Assembly: GCF_014236655.1 (NCBI RefSeq)
Contig: NZ_JACMYG010000005.1
Location: 223,323-287,322 of the forward strand
Length of the DNA: 64,000 bases
Reading direction: 5' to 3'
DNA from: Pseudomonas kielensis
Lineage (GTDB): Bacteria; Pseudomonadota; Gammaproteobacteria; Pseudomonadales; Pseudomonadaceae
In this document: in pieces, positions 27,138-35,730 of the stretch
Numbering within the stretch: the stretch's first letter is position 1
How the letters are laid out: every line of letters begins with the position of its first letter
Translations under genes and position numbers: made by a program
The notes under the pieces: model-generated
Databases searched by the model: none
The model's input: only the letters and a program-made list of their open reading frames with translations
Told to the model about the DNA's origin: nothing

Positions 27138-28808
27138 ATGAGCCTGCAATTGAGTTTTGCCGAAGCCAGCGCCATCGGCCCCCGCGAGGAAAACCAGGAC
27201 GCCCTGCGCCTGGTCACGCCCGCCGCAGAGCTGGCCGCGAGCAAAGGGTTTCTGTTCGCCATCGCCGATGGCGTCAGCCAATGCGCCGATGGCGGGCTGG
27301 CCGCGCGCACCACCTTGCAAGCACTGGCCCTGGACTACTACGCCACCCCGCAGACCTGGGGCGTGGCGCAGTCCCTGGACCGCCTGTTGCTGGCGCAGAA
27401 CCGCTGGCTGCAGGCCAACGGTGGCGGCCTGCCGCTGCTCACCACCGTCAGCGCGCTGGTGCTGCGCGGACAACGTTTCACCCTGGCCCACGTCGGCGAT
27501 TGCCGGGTGTATCGCTGGCACGCCGAGCAGTTGCAACGCATCAGCGAGGACCATGTCTGGGAACAACCGGGCATGCAACATGTGCTCAAGCGCGCCCTGG
27601 GCCTGGACCAACACCTGGTGCTGGATTTTCTCGATGGTGAGTTGCGCGCCGGCGAGTGCTTCGTGCTCCTCAGCGACGGGGTCTGGGCAACCTTGGGCGA
27701 CACCACGATTGCCGGCATCCTGCGCGATCAGCCGGACCTGCACAGCGCGGCCCAGACCCTGGTCAATGCCGCGCACCTGGCCGGCAGCCAGGACAATGCC
27801 AGCGCGCTGCTGGTGCGGGTCGAGGCCCTCGGCGAGGCGAGCATCGGCGATGCCCTGATTCACCTGCAACAATGGCCCCTGCCGCCGCCCCTCAAGCCCG
27901 GCCAGCGCTTCGAAGGCTGGCACGTCGAGAAACTGCTGGGGCACAGCCAACAGTCACTGATCTATCGGGTCCACGACAGCCAGCAGCAGCCCTGGCTGTT
28001 GAAAACCCTGCCGGCGCAGTTGAGCGACGACAGCCAGGCCGCCCAGGCCCTGCTGTCAGAGGAATGGTTTCTCAAGCGCGTCGCCGGACGCAGTTTTCCC
28101 GAGGTCCATCCGGCGACCCAGCGTCAACACCTGTATTACCTGATGCGCGAGTACCCAGGGCAGACCCTTGCCCAAACCTTCACCCAGACCGGTCCGCTGC
28201 CCCTGGCGCAATGGCAAGCACTGGCCGAGCGCCTGTTGCGCGCGGTGGGCCTGTTGCACCGGCGGCAGATCCTGCATCGCGACATCAAGCCGGAAAACCT
28301 GCTGCTCAGTGACGACGGTGAGTTGCGCCTGCTGGATTTCGGCCTGGCGTACTGCCCGGGCTTGTCCGAAGACCAGGCCAACGCACTGCCCGGCACCCCG
28401 AGCTACATCGCCCCGGAAGCCTTCAGCGGTGAGGCGCCGTCTGCGCAACAAGACCTGTATGCCGTCGGCGTGACCCTGTATTACCTGGCCACCGGGCAGT
28501 ATCCCTACGGCGAAATCGAAGCCTTCCAGCGCCCGCGCTTCGGTCAGCCGGTGAATGCCCAGCGCTATCGCCCGGACCTGCCGGACTGGCTGGGGCAGAG
28601 CCTGGAGCGCGGGGTCAACGCCGACCCGGCCCAGCGCTACGAAACCGCCGAGCAATGGCTGCTGATTCTCGAACACGGCGAGCGCGGCAGCTTGAGCGTG
28701 CGACCCAGACCGCTACTGGAGCGCGAGCCGGTGAAGGTTTGGCGCACCCTGGCGCTGGTGTTGCTGATGATTAACCTGGTGTTGCTGTTTTCCCTCATTC
28801 GCCACTGA
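27138..28808 (+). CDS. PP2C phosphatase-Ser/Thr kinase fusion with C-terminal membrane anchor
   Basis: A 556-residue protein with two opposed activities. Residues 1-235 form a PP2C domain with its metal Asp residues in place (REENQDA, ADGVSQCADG, HVGDCRVY, LLSDGVW, SQDNAS). Residues 255-510 form a Hanks-type kinase with invariant Lys in WLLKTLP, HRDIKPEN, DFG in LLDFGLAY and YIAPEAF; the glycine loop is degenerate. One TM helix lies near residues 535-552. It follows the nitrate transporter by 8 bases and should share its nitrate-dependent expression. Its target is not known to me. Confidence 0.92.
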   Translation: MSLQLSFAEASAIGPREENQDALRLVTPAAELAASKGFLFAIADGVSQCADGGLAARTTLQALALDYYATPQTWGVAQSLDRLLLAQNRWLQANGGGLPLLTTVSALVLRGQRFTLAHVGDCRVYRWHAEQLQRISEDHVWEQPGMQHVLKRALGLDQHLVLDFLDGELRAGECFVLLSDGVWATLGDTTIAGILRDQPDLHSAAQTLVNAAHLAGSQDNASALLVRVEALGEASIGDALIHLQQWPLPPPLKPGQRFEGWHVEKLLGHSQQSLIYRVHDSQQQPWLLKTLPAQLSDDSQAAQALLSEEWFLKRVAGRSFPEVHPATQRQHLYYLMREYPGQTLAQTFTQTGPLPLAQWQALAERLLRAVGLLHRRQILHRDIKPENLLLSDDGELRLLDFGLAYCPGLSEDQANALPGTPSYIAPEAFSGEAPSAQQDLYAVGVTLYYLATGQYPYGEIEAFQRPRFGQPVNAQRYRPDLPDWLGQSLERGVNADPAQRYETAEQWLLILEHGERGSLSVRPRPLLEREPVKVWRTLALVLLMINLVLLFSLIRH

Positions 28809-28849
28809 CCCCAGGCCCCGCAAACCCCGTCGGCGTCGCGCCATTGCTG

Positions 28850-28873
28850 TGCACCGCGCCTTCTATCGGTGCA
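28850..28873. promoter_or_regulatory. Candidate NtrC-like inverted repeat upstream of the nitrate reductase operon
   Basis: TGCACC and GGTGCA face each other 12 bases apart, about 66-90 bp before the sigma-54 promoter, a typical enhancer distance. The half-sites resemble NtrC boxes, but the spacing is wider than the usual NtrC site, so this is tentative. Confidence 0.35.
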
Positions 28874-28937
28874 AAAAGCCCGGTCGCTACCGCCCGAACA
28901 CCCGGATGAGCCCGATAAAACCGTAGCCTCCACCACT

Positions 28938-28953
28938 TGGCACAACCACTGCA
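28938..28953 (+). promoter_or_regulatory. Sigma-54 promoter of the nitrate reductase operon
   Basis: TGGCACAACCACTGCA has GG at 28939-28940 and GC at 28951-28952. The TGGCAC and TGCA halves both match the RpoN consensus. The start would be near 28963, 20 bases before the first leader hairpin. Confidence 0.72.
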
Positions 28954-28982
28954 TTAGCCCGTTCATCACACATAAAGCCCAG

Positions 28983-29069
28983 CCTTCAACGACGAAGGGT
29001 GCGCTGCCCGAGAGAACGGGACCAGGACAAAGGCGTCCTCGCTAGAGCACTAGCGGGACGCCTTTTTTT
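28983..29069 (+). promoter_or_regulatory. Nitrate reductase leader: ANTAR dual hexaloop element plus strong terminator
   Basis: P1: stem CCTTC/GAAGG (28983-28998) with loop AACGAC. P2: stem CCCG/CGGG (29007-29020) with loop AGAGAA. Both loops have A1 and G4; the linker is 8 bases. A long terminator follows: AAAGGCGTCC/GGACGCCTTT with an inner stem CGCTAG/CTAGCG, ending in seven T (29029-29069). The operon's first gene begins 70 bp later. This is the clearest of the three NasT-type leaders in the window. Confidence 0.8.
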
Positions 29070-29138
29070 GTTTGCGCAAAATACACCGAGCCAGTCCCAT
29101 CGACCCGATGACACCGGCCTGAGCTTGCGGAGAACCCG

Positions 29139-30392
29139 ATGAAAAAATTGAAACTGGTGATGATCGGCAACGGGATGGCCGGGGTCCGCACGCTCGAGGA
29201 ACTGCTCAAGCTGAGCAGCGAACTGTATGACATCACGGTTTTCGGTGCCGAACCCCACACCAACTACAACCGCATCCTGCTGTCCCCGGTGCTGGCAGGT
29301 GAACAGACCTTCGAAGAGATCGAGCTCAACGACCTCAATTGGTACCAGGAGCACAACATCACCTTGCTGCTCAACCGCACAGTGGTGGAGATCGACCGGG
29401 TCAAGCGCCGGGTCATCGCTGCCGACGGCAGCAGCGCCGAATACGACCGCCTGCTGATCGCCACCGGCTCGACGCCCTTCATGCTGCCGATCCCGGGCAA
29501 CACCCTGCAGGGGGTGATTGGCTACCGTGACATCGCCGACACCCAGACCATGATCGACACCGCCCGGACCCACCGCCACGCCGTGGTCATCGGCGGCGGC
29601 CTGCTGGGCCTGGAAGCGGCCAACGGCCTGATGCTGCGCGGCATGCACGTGACCGTGGTGCACATCGGCGAATGGTTGTTGGAACGGCAACTGGACAAGA
29701 CCAGCGGCCAATTGCTGCAAAGCGCCCTGGAACAACGCGGCCTGCACTTTCGCCTGGGTGAGCAAACCCAGGCCCTGCTCGACGCCGGCAACGGTCGGGT
29801 CGGCTCGGTGCAATTCAAGAACGGCGACATCATCCCGGCCGACCTGGTGGTGATGGCCGCCGGGATCCGCCCGGCCAGCGAGCTCGCGGAACAGGCCGGC
29901 CTGCCCTGCAACCGCGGCATCCTGGTCAACGACACCCTGCAGACCTATGATCCGCGCATCTATGCCATCGGTGAATGCGCCAGCCATCGTGGCATTGCCT
30001 ACGGCCTGGTGGCGCCGCTGTTCGAGCAGGCCAAGGTCTGCGCCAACCACCTGGCACAGCTGGGGTTCGCCACCTACAAAGGCTCGGTGACCTCGACCAA
30101 GCTGAAAGTCACCGGCATCGACCTGTTCTCCGCTGGCGACTTCATGGGGGGCGAAGGCACCGAGACCATCACCCTGCGCGACCCGGTCGGCGGCATCTAC
30201 AAAAAATTGGTGATCAAGGACGACGTGCTGGTAGGCGCCTGCCTGTACGGCGATACCGCCGATGGCGGCTGGTATTTCCGGCAGATTCGCGAACACCAGG
30301 GCATTGCCGCGATCCGTGATCACCTGATGTTTGGCGAACCGGCGTCGAGCGCGGCCGGCCACCAGGACCTGACACTGCAGGAAGCATCATGA
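29139..30392 (+). CDS. FAD/NAD(P)H-dependent electron-transfer subunit of assimilatory nitrate reductase (NirB N-domain-like)
   Basis: A 417-residue flavoprotein related to the N-terminal half of nitrite reductase NirB and to the stand-alone small subunit of Klebsiella assimilatory nitrate reductase. It shows the FAD motif VMIGNGMAGVRTLEEL, the NAD(P)H motif VVIGGGLLGLEAANGL and YAIGECASH. It has no siroheme/4Fe-4S domain and no nitrite reductase part. ATG follows GGAG; its stop overlaps the nitrate reductase start (ATGATG). It probably feeds electrons from NADH to the reductase. It could be misnamed nirB by automated annotation. Confidence 0.82.
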   Translation: MKKLKLVMIGNGMAGVRTLEELLKLSSELYDITVFGAEPHTNYNRILLSPVLAGEQTFEEIELNDLNWYQEHNITLLLNRTVVEIDRVKRRVIAADGSSAEYDRLLIATGSTPFMLPIPGNTLQGVIGYRDIADTQTMIDTARTHRHAVVIGGGLLGLEAANGLMLRGMHVTVVHIGEWLLERQLDKTSGQLLQSALEQRGLHFRLGEQTQALLDAGNGRVGSVQFKNGDIIPADLVVMAAGIRPASELAEQAGLPCNRGILVNDTLQTYDPRIYAIGECASHRGIAYGLVAPLFEQAKVCANHLAQLGFATYKGSVTSTKLKVTGIDLFSAGDFMGGEGTETITLRDPVGGIYKKLVIKDDVLVGACLYGDTADGGWYFRQIREHQGIAAIRDHLMFGEPASSAAGHQDLTLQEAS

Positions 30393-33109
30393 TGAAGCGT
30401 CAGACGACTGCCTCGACCTGCTGCTATTGCGGGGTGGGCTGCGGCGTCCTGATCGAGCACGACGGCGAGCAGATCCTCGGCGTCAGCGGCGACCCGACGC
30501 ACCCGGCCAACTATGGCAAACTGTGCAGCAAAGGCTCAACCCTGCACCTGACCGGTGACCTGGCGGCCCGCGCGCTGTACCCACAGTTGCGCCTGGGCAA
30601 GGGCCTGGCTCGCACCCGCACCGACTGGGACAGTGCCCTTGACCACGCCGCCAGCGTATTTGCCCGGACCATCGCCGAGCACGGTCCGGACAGTGTGGCG
30701 TTCTACATCTCCGGGCAACTGCTGACCGAGGACTACTACGCCTTCAACAAACTGGCGCGGGCGCTGGTGGGCACCAACAACATCGACAGCAATTCGCGGC
30801 TGTGCATGTCGTCGGCGGTGGTCGGCTACAAGCGCAGCCTGGGCGCCGATGCACCGCCCTGCAGCTACGAAGACCTGGAGCTGAGCGATTGCGTGATGAT
30901 CGTCGGCAGTAACATGGCCTACGCCCATCCGGTACTGTTTCGCCGCCTGGAGCAAGCCAGGGCCCGTCGGCCGCAGATGAAGGTGATTGTCATCGACCCT
31001 CGGCGCACCGACACCTGCGACCTGGCGGACCTGCACCTGGCGATTCTGCCGGGCACCGATGTCGCGCTGTTCCACGGCATCTTGCACCTGCTGCTGTGGG
31101 AAGACTGGATCGACCGCAGCTTTATCCAGGCCCATACCGAGGGGCTGGCCGAACTGAAGCAGCTGGTGCGCGACTACACGCCCCCCATGGTGGCGCAACT
31201 GTGTGGCATCAGCGTCACCCAGTTGCAGCAGTGCGCGGAATGGGTCGGCACCTCGCCGAGTTTTCTGTCGCTGTGGTGCATGGGCTTGAACCAGTCCACG
31301 GCCGGCAGCGCGAAAAACAGCGCACTGATCAACCTGCACCTGGCCACCGGACAAATCGGCCGCCCGGGCGCGGGCCCCTTCTCCCTTACCGGTCAGCCGA
31401 ATGCCATGGGCGGGCGCGAAACCGGCAGCCTGGCCAATCTGCTGCCAGGCCATCGCGAAGCCAACAATGCCGGGCATCGCGCCGAGGTCGCCGCCTATTG
31501 GGGGGTGCCCACGCTGCCGGAAACGCCAGGGCTAAGCGCCATCGAACTGTTCGAGCAGGTCAACAGCGGAAAAATCAAGGCGCTGTGGATCGCCTGTACC
31601 AACCCGGCGCAGTCCCTGCCCGACCAACAGAATGTGCGCGCGGCCTTGCAGGCGTGCCCGTTCGTGGTCTTGCAGGAAGCCTTCAGCACCACCGAAACCG
31701 CGCCCTTCGCCGACCTGCTGCTGCCGGCCGCCAGTTGGGGGGAAAAGGAAGGCACGGTGACCAACTCCGAGCGGCGGATTTCCCACGTTCGCCGGGCCAT
31801 TGCCGCACCCGGTGAAGCACGCCCGGATTGGGCGATCACCGTGGATTTCGCTCAACGCCTGGAGAAACACCTGCGCCCGGGTCAGCCCAGCCTGTTTGCC
31901 TTCGATCAACCTGGGCAATTGTTCGATGAATTCAAACAGCTGACCCGCGGACGCGACCTGGACCTGTCCGGTATCAGCCACGCCCTGCTCGACCGCCTGG
32001 GTCCACAGCAATGGCCTTTCCCCCAGGGCGCCACCTGCGGCACACCACGCCTCTACGTGGACGGGATATTTCCCACGGCCAGCGGGCGCGCGCAATTTAT
32101 CGCCGAGCCATTTTGCGCCGCCAAGGAGCAACGGGACGCGCACTTTCCCCTGACCCTGATTACCGGGCGCCTGCGGGATCAATGGCACGGCATGAGCCGC
32201 ACCGGCACCGCGGCGCAACTGTTCGGCCATGTCAGCGAAGCGCTGCTGAGCCTGCACCCGGATGAACTGCAGCGCCAACACTTGAATGCCGGCGACCTGG
32301 TCAGCCTCAAGAGCCGCCGCGGCAGTGTGATCGTCGCGCTCGCCAGCGATGACTCGGTACGCCCGGGGCAAGCCTTTCTCCCGATGCACTGGGGCGACCG
32401 CTTCCTCAAGGGCGGCGTGAACGTCCTGACCCAGCCGGCGTTCGACCCACTGTCCAAGCAGCCTGAGCTGAAACACAGCGGTGTGCGAATTGAAGCCGTT
32501 GAACTGCCGTGGGAGTTCTTCGCCCTGGTCGAGGGCAATGTTCAACAACATTTCGAGGCGCTGCGCCCGCTCTGCGAAGACTTTTCCTACGTCAGCCTCA
32601 GCCTTGCCGGGCGTGAGCGGCCGGCGCTGCTGATACGCGCCGCGTGCGCCCAGGCGCCGGACCCGCAACGGCTGCAGGAGATCGACCAGCACCTGGGGCT
32701 CGACCACGGCCCGGTACTGTCCTACGACGATCCGCGTCGCGCCATCGGCAAACGCGTGCGCATCGAACAGGGGCGCATCACCGCGATCCGCCTGGCCGGG
32801 GAAACACTGGCCCGGCACTGGTTGCAGAATCTTTGGCTGGAAGGTCGTGTCGATGAGCAATTGCGACCCTGGCTGCTGGCGCCCTTGAGCGCCCCGCCGG
32901 GCGCTGCCGGTGCCGCCTCTGGCGCGCAGAAAACCCTGTGCAACTGCAAGAACGTCAGCCACAGCGCCGTGTGCGCCGGCATTCGCAGCGGCCTGGATCT
33001 GCAAGGCCTGAAACAACAATTGGGTTGCGGCACGCAATGCGGCTCCTGCGTCCCGGAAATCAAGCGTCTGCTGGCCGCCCAGGTGCGGCCAAGCGCAATC
33101 ACCTCGTGA
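30389..33109 (+). CDS. nasA: Assimilatory nitrate reductase catalytic subunit
   Basis: Reduces nitrate to nitrite in the cytoplasm using a molybdopterin guanine dinucleotide cofactor. The 906-residue protein has an N-terminal 4Fe-4S motif CYCGVGC ... LCSKG, long molybdopterin oxidoreductase domains (NSRLCMSSAV, FSLTGQPNAMGGRE) and a C-terminal BFD-like [2Fe-2S] domain (CNCKNVSH ... CGTQCGSC), an arrangement known from Klebsiella-type enzymes. It overlaps the flavoprotein gene by four bases. The symbol follows the Klebsiella scheme; in other schemes it is nasC or narB. Confidence 0.94.
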   Translation: MMKRQTTASTCCYCGVGCGVLIEHDGEQILGVSGDPTHPANYGKLCSKGSTLHLTGDLAARALYPQLRLGKGLARTRTDWDSALDHAASVFARTIAEHGPDSVAFYISGQLLTEDYYAFNKLARALVGTNNIDSNSRLCMSSAVVGYKRSLGADAPPCSYEDLELSDCVMIVGSNMAYAHPVLFRRLEQARARRPQMKVIVIDPRRTDTCDLADLHLAILPGTDVALFHGILHLLLWEDWIDRSFIQAHTEGLAELKQLVRDYTPPMVAQLCGISVTQLQQCAEWVGTSPSFLSLWCMGLNQSTAGSAKNSALINLHLATGQIGRPGAGPFSLTGQPNAMGGRETGSLANLLPGHREANNAGHRAEVAAYWGVPTLPETPGLSAIELFEQVNSGKIKALWIACTNPAQSLPDQQNVRAALQACPFVVLQEAFSTTETAPFADLLLPAASWGEKEGTVTNSERRISHVRRAIAAPGEARPDWAITVDFAQRLEKHLRPGQPSLFAFDQPGQLFDEFKQLTRGRDLDLSGISHALLDRLGPQQWPFPQGATCGTPRLYVDGIFPTASGRAQFIAEPFCAAKEQRDAHFPLTLITGRLRDQWHGMSRTGTAAQLFGHVSEALLSLHPDELQRQHLNAGDLVSLKSRRGSVIVALASDDSVRPGQAFLPMHWGDRFLKGGVNVLTQPAFDPLSKQPELKHSGVRIEAVELPWEFFALVEGNVQQHFEALRPLCEDFSYVSLSLAGRERPALLIRAACAQAPDPQRLQEIDQHLGLDHGPVLSYDDPRRAIGKRVRIEQGRITAIRLAGETLARHWLQNLWLEGRVDEQLRPWLLAPLSAPPGAAGAASGAQKTLCNCKNVSHSAVCAGIRSGLDLQGLKQQLGCGTQCGSCVPEIKRLLAAQVRPSAITS

Positions 33110-33119
33110 GGAATGCAAC

Positions 33120-33893
33120 ATGAGCGCAAAAGTCTGGTTGGTGGGTGCAGGCCCGGGTGACCCTGAATTGCTGACCCTCAAGGCGGTACGGGCACTGAGG
33201 GAGGCAGACGTGGTAATGATCGATGATCTGGTCAATCCAGCCGTGCTGGAGCATTGCCCCCGGGCGCGGGTCATTGCCGTGGGCAAGCGCGGGGGCTGCC
33301 GTTCGACCCCACAAGCCTTCATCCATCGCCTGATGCTGCGTTATGCCCGCCAAGGCAAGTGTGTGGTGCGGCTCAAAGGGGGGGACCCGTGCATATTTGG
33401 CCGGGGGGGTGAAGAAGCACAGTGGTTGCGCGAGCGCCAGATCGAGGTCGAACTGGTCAATGGCATCACCGCCGGCCTGGCGGGCGCCACTCAGTGCGAT
33501 ATTTCCCTGACCCTGCGCGGCGTCGCCAGGGGCGTGACCCTGGTGACAGCCCATACCCAGGATGACAGCGAGCTCAATTGGCGCGCACTGTCCCAAGGCG
33601 GGACCACTCTGGTGATCTACATGGGAGTGGCAAAACTCGGGGAAATTCGCCAGCAGTTGCTGGACGGCGGGATGGCGCTGGATACGCCGGTGGCAATGAT
33701 TGAAAACGCATCCATGCCGTGCCAGCGCGAATGCCGAAGCAACCTGACAGCGATGCAGGAAGATGCCTACAGCTTTCAGTTAAAAAGCCCAGCGATCCTT
33801 GTGATAGGGGCTGTAGCCGCCTCCGCAGCCCTGCAACAGGGACTGCCGGCGTCCGTGACACCGTTGCCATTGCCGTCCAGCGCAGCGCTGTAA
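33120..33893 (+). CDS. cobA: Uroporphyrinogen-III C-methyltransferase (SUMT)
   Basis: Makes precorrin-2 from uroporphyrinogen III, the first step to siroheme and cobalamin. The 257-residue protein has the SUMT motifs VGAGPGDPELLTLKA, VVRLKGGDPCIFGRGGEE and GITAGLAGA. It is a single-domain methyltransferase, without the CysG dehydrogenase/chelatase part. It follows nasA by 10 bases, so it is co-induced by nitrate, presumably to supply siroheme to a nitrite reductase encoded elsewhere. Confidence 0.94.
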   Translation: MSAKVWLVGAGPGDPELLTLKAVRALREADVVMIDDLVNPAVLEHCPRARVIAVGKRGGCRSTPQAFIHRLMLRYARQGKCVVRLKGGDPCIFGRGGEEAQWLRERQIEVELVNGITAGLAGATQCDISLTLRGVARGVTLVTAHTQDDSELNWRALSQGGTTLVIYMGVAKLGEIRQQLLDGGMALDTPVAMIENASMPCQRECRSNLTAMQEDAYSFQLKSPAILVIGAVAASAALQQGLPASVTPLPLPSSAAL

Positions 33894-33923
33894 CGCCGGC
33901 CTGGCAGTAAATCGCAGACAAAG

Positions 33924-33949
33924 AAAAGCCCGGCCTAAGCCGGGCTTTT
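33924..33949. terminator. Bidirectional terminator between cobA and oprF
   Basis: Stem AAAAGCCCGG/CCGGGCTTTT with a six-base loop gives A-tract and T-tract on opposite sides, so it serves both converging transcripts. Confidence 0.93.
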
Positions 33950-33966
33950 CGCGAGCTGCGAGCTAA

Positions 33967-34941
33967 TTACTTAGCTTGAGCTTCAACCTGCGCTTCTACG
34001 CGACGGTTAACAGCACGGCCAGCTTCAGTTGCGTTGTCAGCAACTGGGCGGGATTCGCCATAACCAACGGAGCTAACGCGGCCAGCGTCGATGCCGTCTT
34101 TGACCAGAACTTGCTTAACAGCGTCAGCACGACGCTGGGACAGCTTCTGGTTGTAAGCGTCTGGACCTACGGAGTCAGTGTGACCTTCAACCACGGTGGT
34201 GGTCTGTGGGTACTGCTTCATGAAGTCAGCCAGGTTTTTCACGTCAGCGTAGCTGTTTGGCTTAACAACAGATTTGTCGAAGTCAAACTTGACGTCCAGC
34301 TCAACACGTACCACTTCAGCAACTGGAGCTTCTGGCTCTGGCTCTGGAGCCGGTGCCGGAACTGGAGCTGGAGCGACTGCGCCGGCGTTGCCGCCGAAGT
34401 TCACACCCAGACCAACCAGGGCGGAGTAGTCCCACTTGCCGTTGTCCATTGCGTAGTCAGCTTCAACGCCGGCACGAGCGAACAGGTTGTCGGTGAAGTA
34501 GTACTTAACACCGGTACCAACGATGGCCAGAGTCGACTGATCGCGACCGCTGTGACCGTCAGCTTTTACGCTGGTGCGGCTCTGGTGGCCGAAACCGCCG
34601 GAAACGTAAGGACGCAGGGAATCTACGCCAGCCTGACCGAAGTGGTAGGTACCCAGCAGGGAGCCGGTGTCACCTTTGATCTTCTGGTTGCCAGTACCGT
34701 CGTTCGAACGGGTGTGGTGAGTCTGATCGTAGTTCAGATCGATCGAAACGTCGTCGGTCAGGAAGTAACCGATGCGAGCGCCTGGATTGAAGCCGTCTTC
34801 GATGTGCTTGACGCTATCGTTGTACTGCTTCTTGTAGAACAGCTCGCCTTCAACTGCGCCTTGGCCTTGTGCCAGAACGCCGAAAGAAGTAGCGGCAATA
34901 AGAGAACCAATGGCCAAGCCCAAGGTGTTTTTCAGTTTCAT
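33967..34941 (-). CDS. oprF: Outer membrane porin OprF
   Basis: Major Pseudomonas outer membrane protein, a non-specific porin and structural link to peptidoglycan. The 324-residue precursor has a signal peptide ending FGVLA, an N-terminal eight-stranded beta-barrel, a Pro/Ala/Glu hinge (APAPVPAPAPEPEPEAP, about residues 190-207) and a C-terminal OmpA peptidoglycan domain (VVEGHTDSVGPDAYNQKLSQ). It contains no Cys, unlike P. aeruginosa OprF. Codon use is of the highly expressed type. sigX is just upstream on the same strand. Confidence 0.97.
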   Translation of the reverse strand: MKLKNTLGLAIGSLIAATSFGVLAQGQGAVEGELFYKKQYNDSVKHIEDGFNPGARIGYFLTDDVSIDLNYDQTHHTRSNDGTGNQKIKGDTGSLLGTYHFGQAGVDSLRPYVSGGFGHQSRTSVKADGHSGRDQSTLAIVGTGVKYYFTDNLFARAGVEADYAMDNGKWDYSALVGLGVNFGGNAGAVAPAPVPAPAPEPEPEAPVAEVVRVELDVKFDFDKSVVKPNSYADVKNLADFMKQYPQTTTVVEGHTDSVGPDAYNQKLSQRRADAVKQVLVKDGIDAGRVSSVGYGESRPVADNATEAGRAVNRRVEAQVEAQAK

Positions 34942-35000
34942 CCGTTAAATCCCCATCTGGTGATTGTAAAGCAGTCCCACAAACCGGGGGACAACTCGGC

Positions 35001-35022
35001 GGCAAGTCTATCAGAACTTGCC
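35001..35022. repeat. Inverted repeat in the sigX-oprF gap
   Basis: GGCAAGT and ACTTGCC face each other across eight bases in the 107-bp gap. It could be a processing or attenuation hairpin between the weakly expressed sigX and the abundant oprF message, or overlap the oprF promoter region. No T run follows. Confidence 0.4.
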
Positions 35023-35048
35023 TACACGTAAGAGATATTTGCGCCGAA

Positions 35049-35639
35049 CTAAGTTTCAGCAATGCCTGCAAATTTCTCACGCAATTTATCTAGAGCGCGT
35101 TTGTACCGCATTTTTGTTGCACTCAAACCCATATGCATGATGTCTGCGATCTCCTGAAATTCCAGCTCTGCGACAAATCGTAGCACCAGAATTTCCCGGT
35201 CAATCGGGTTCACATGCACCAACCAGCGATCAAGTCCACCCTTTTCCTCAGGTTTCGGCGTCTTTTCTTCCGACGCTTCCTCGAGGGGGTCCAGACTCAA
35301 AGCGTCCATCAAGCGACGCTTACGCCGTTCCTTTCGATACTGTGTGATGCATTCGTTGTACGTGATGCTATATAGCCATGTCTTGAACTTGGATTTTCCT
35401 TCAAAGTTCTTCAGGCCGTACAGCACCTTCAACATCACTTCCTGACAGACATCGTCCGCGTCGCGATCGTTCCCAAGATATCGTGCACAGACGTTAAATA
35501 AAGTTCTCTGGTAACGCCGCATCAGCTCTTCATAAGCGCGCGTGACGTGAAACAGCTCGGTGTGCGAGCGCGCGACCAACTCCTCATCAGAGAGCTCGCG
35601 GGGGTCGTAGCGCGTGGATAGCGATTGGGGTTTATTCAA
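35049..35639 (-). CDS. sigX: ECF sigma factor SigX
   Basis: A 196-residue group 4 sigma factor. Region 2 (about residues 25-100) shows RRYQRTLFNVCARYLGNDRDADDVCQEVML in pieces typical of ECF factors, and region 4 (about 140-190) ends with FQEIADIMHMGLSATKMRYKRA. Gene position next to oprF, cmpX and crfX identifies it as SigX, which responds to envelope stress and membrane fluidity and drives oprF and lipid genes. No anti-sigma gene stands next to it, as is usual for SigX; the mechanosensitive-type CmpX has been proposed as a partner. Confidence 0.93.
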   Translation of the reverse strand: MNKPQSLSTRYDPRELSDEELVARSHTELFHVTRAYEELMRRYQRTLFNVCARYLGNDRDADDVCQEVMLKVLYGLKNFEGKSKFKTWLYSITYNECITQYRKERRKRRLMDALSLDPLEEASEEKTPKPEEKGGLDRWLVHVNPIDREILVLRFVAELEFQEIADIMHMGLSATKMRYKRALDKLREKFAGIAET

Positions 35640-35730
35640 AACAAGTCGGGCCGACAGTCAGGTCAATGTCCGCCGCGGCCCAAGGGTATCGGGCATTTCG
35701 CGGCGGCATACATTAGCAGGGTTTGCCGGG

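Noticed and set aside
29139..30392. Reading the NirB-like gene as a truncated nirB pseudogene
   Set aside because: It has a good start and ribosome site, both cofactor motifs and a stop that overlaps the next gene; this matches stand-alone nitrate reductase flavoprotein subunits rather than a broken gene.
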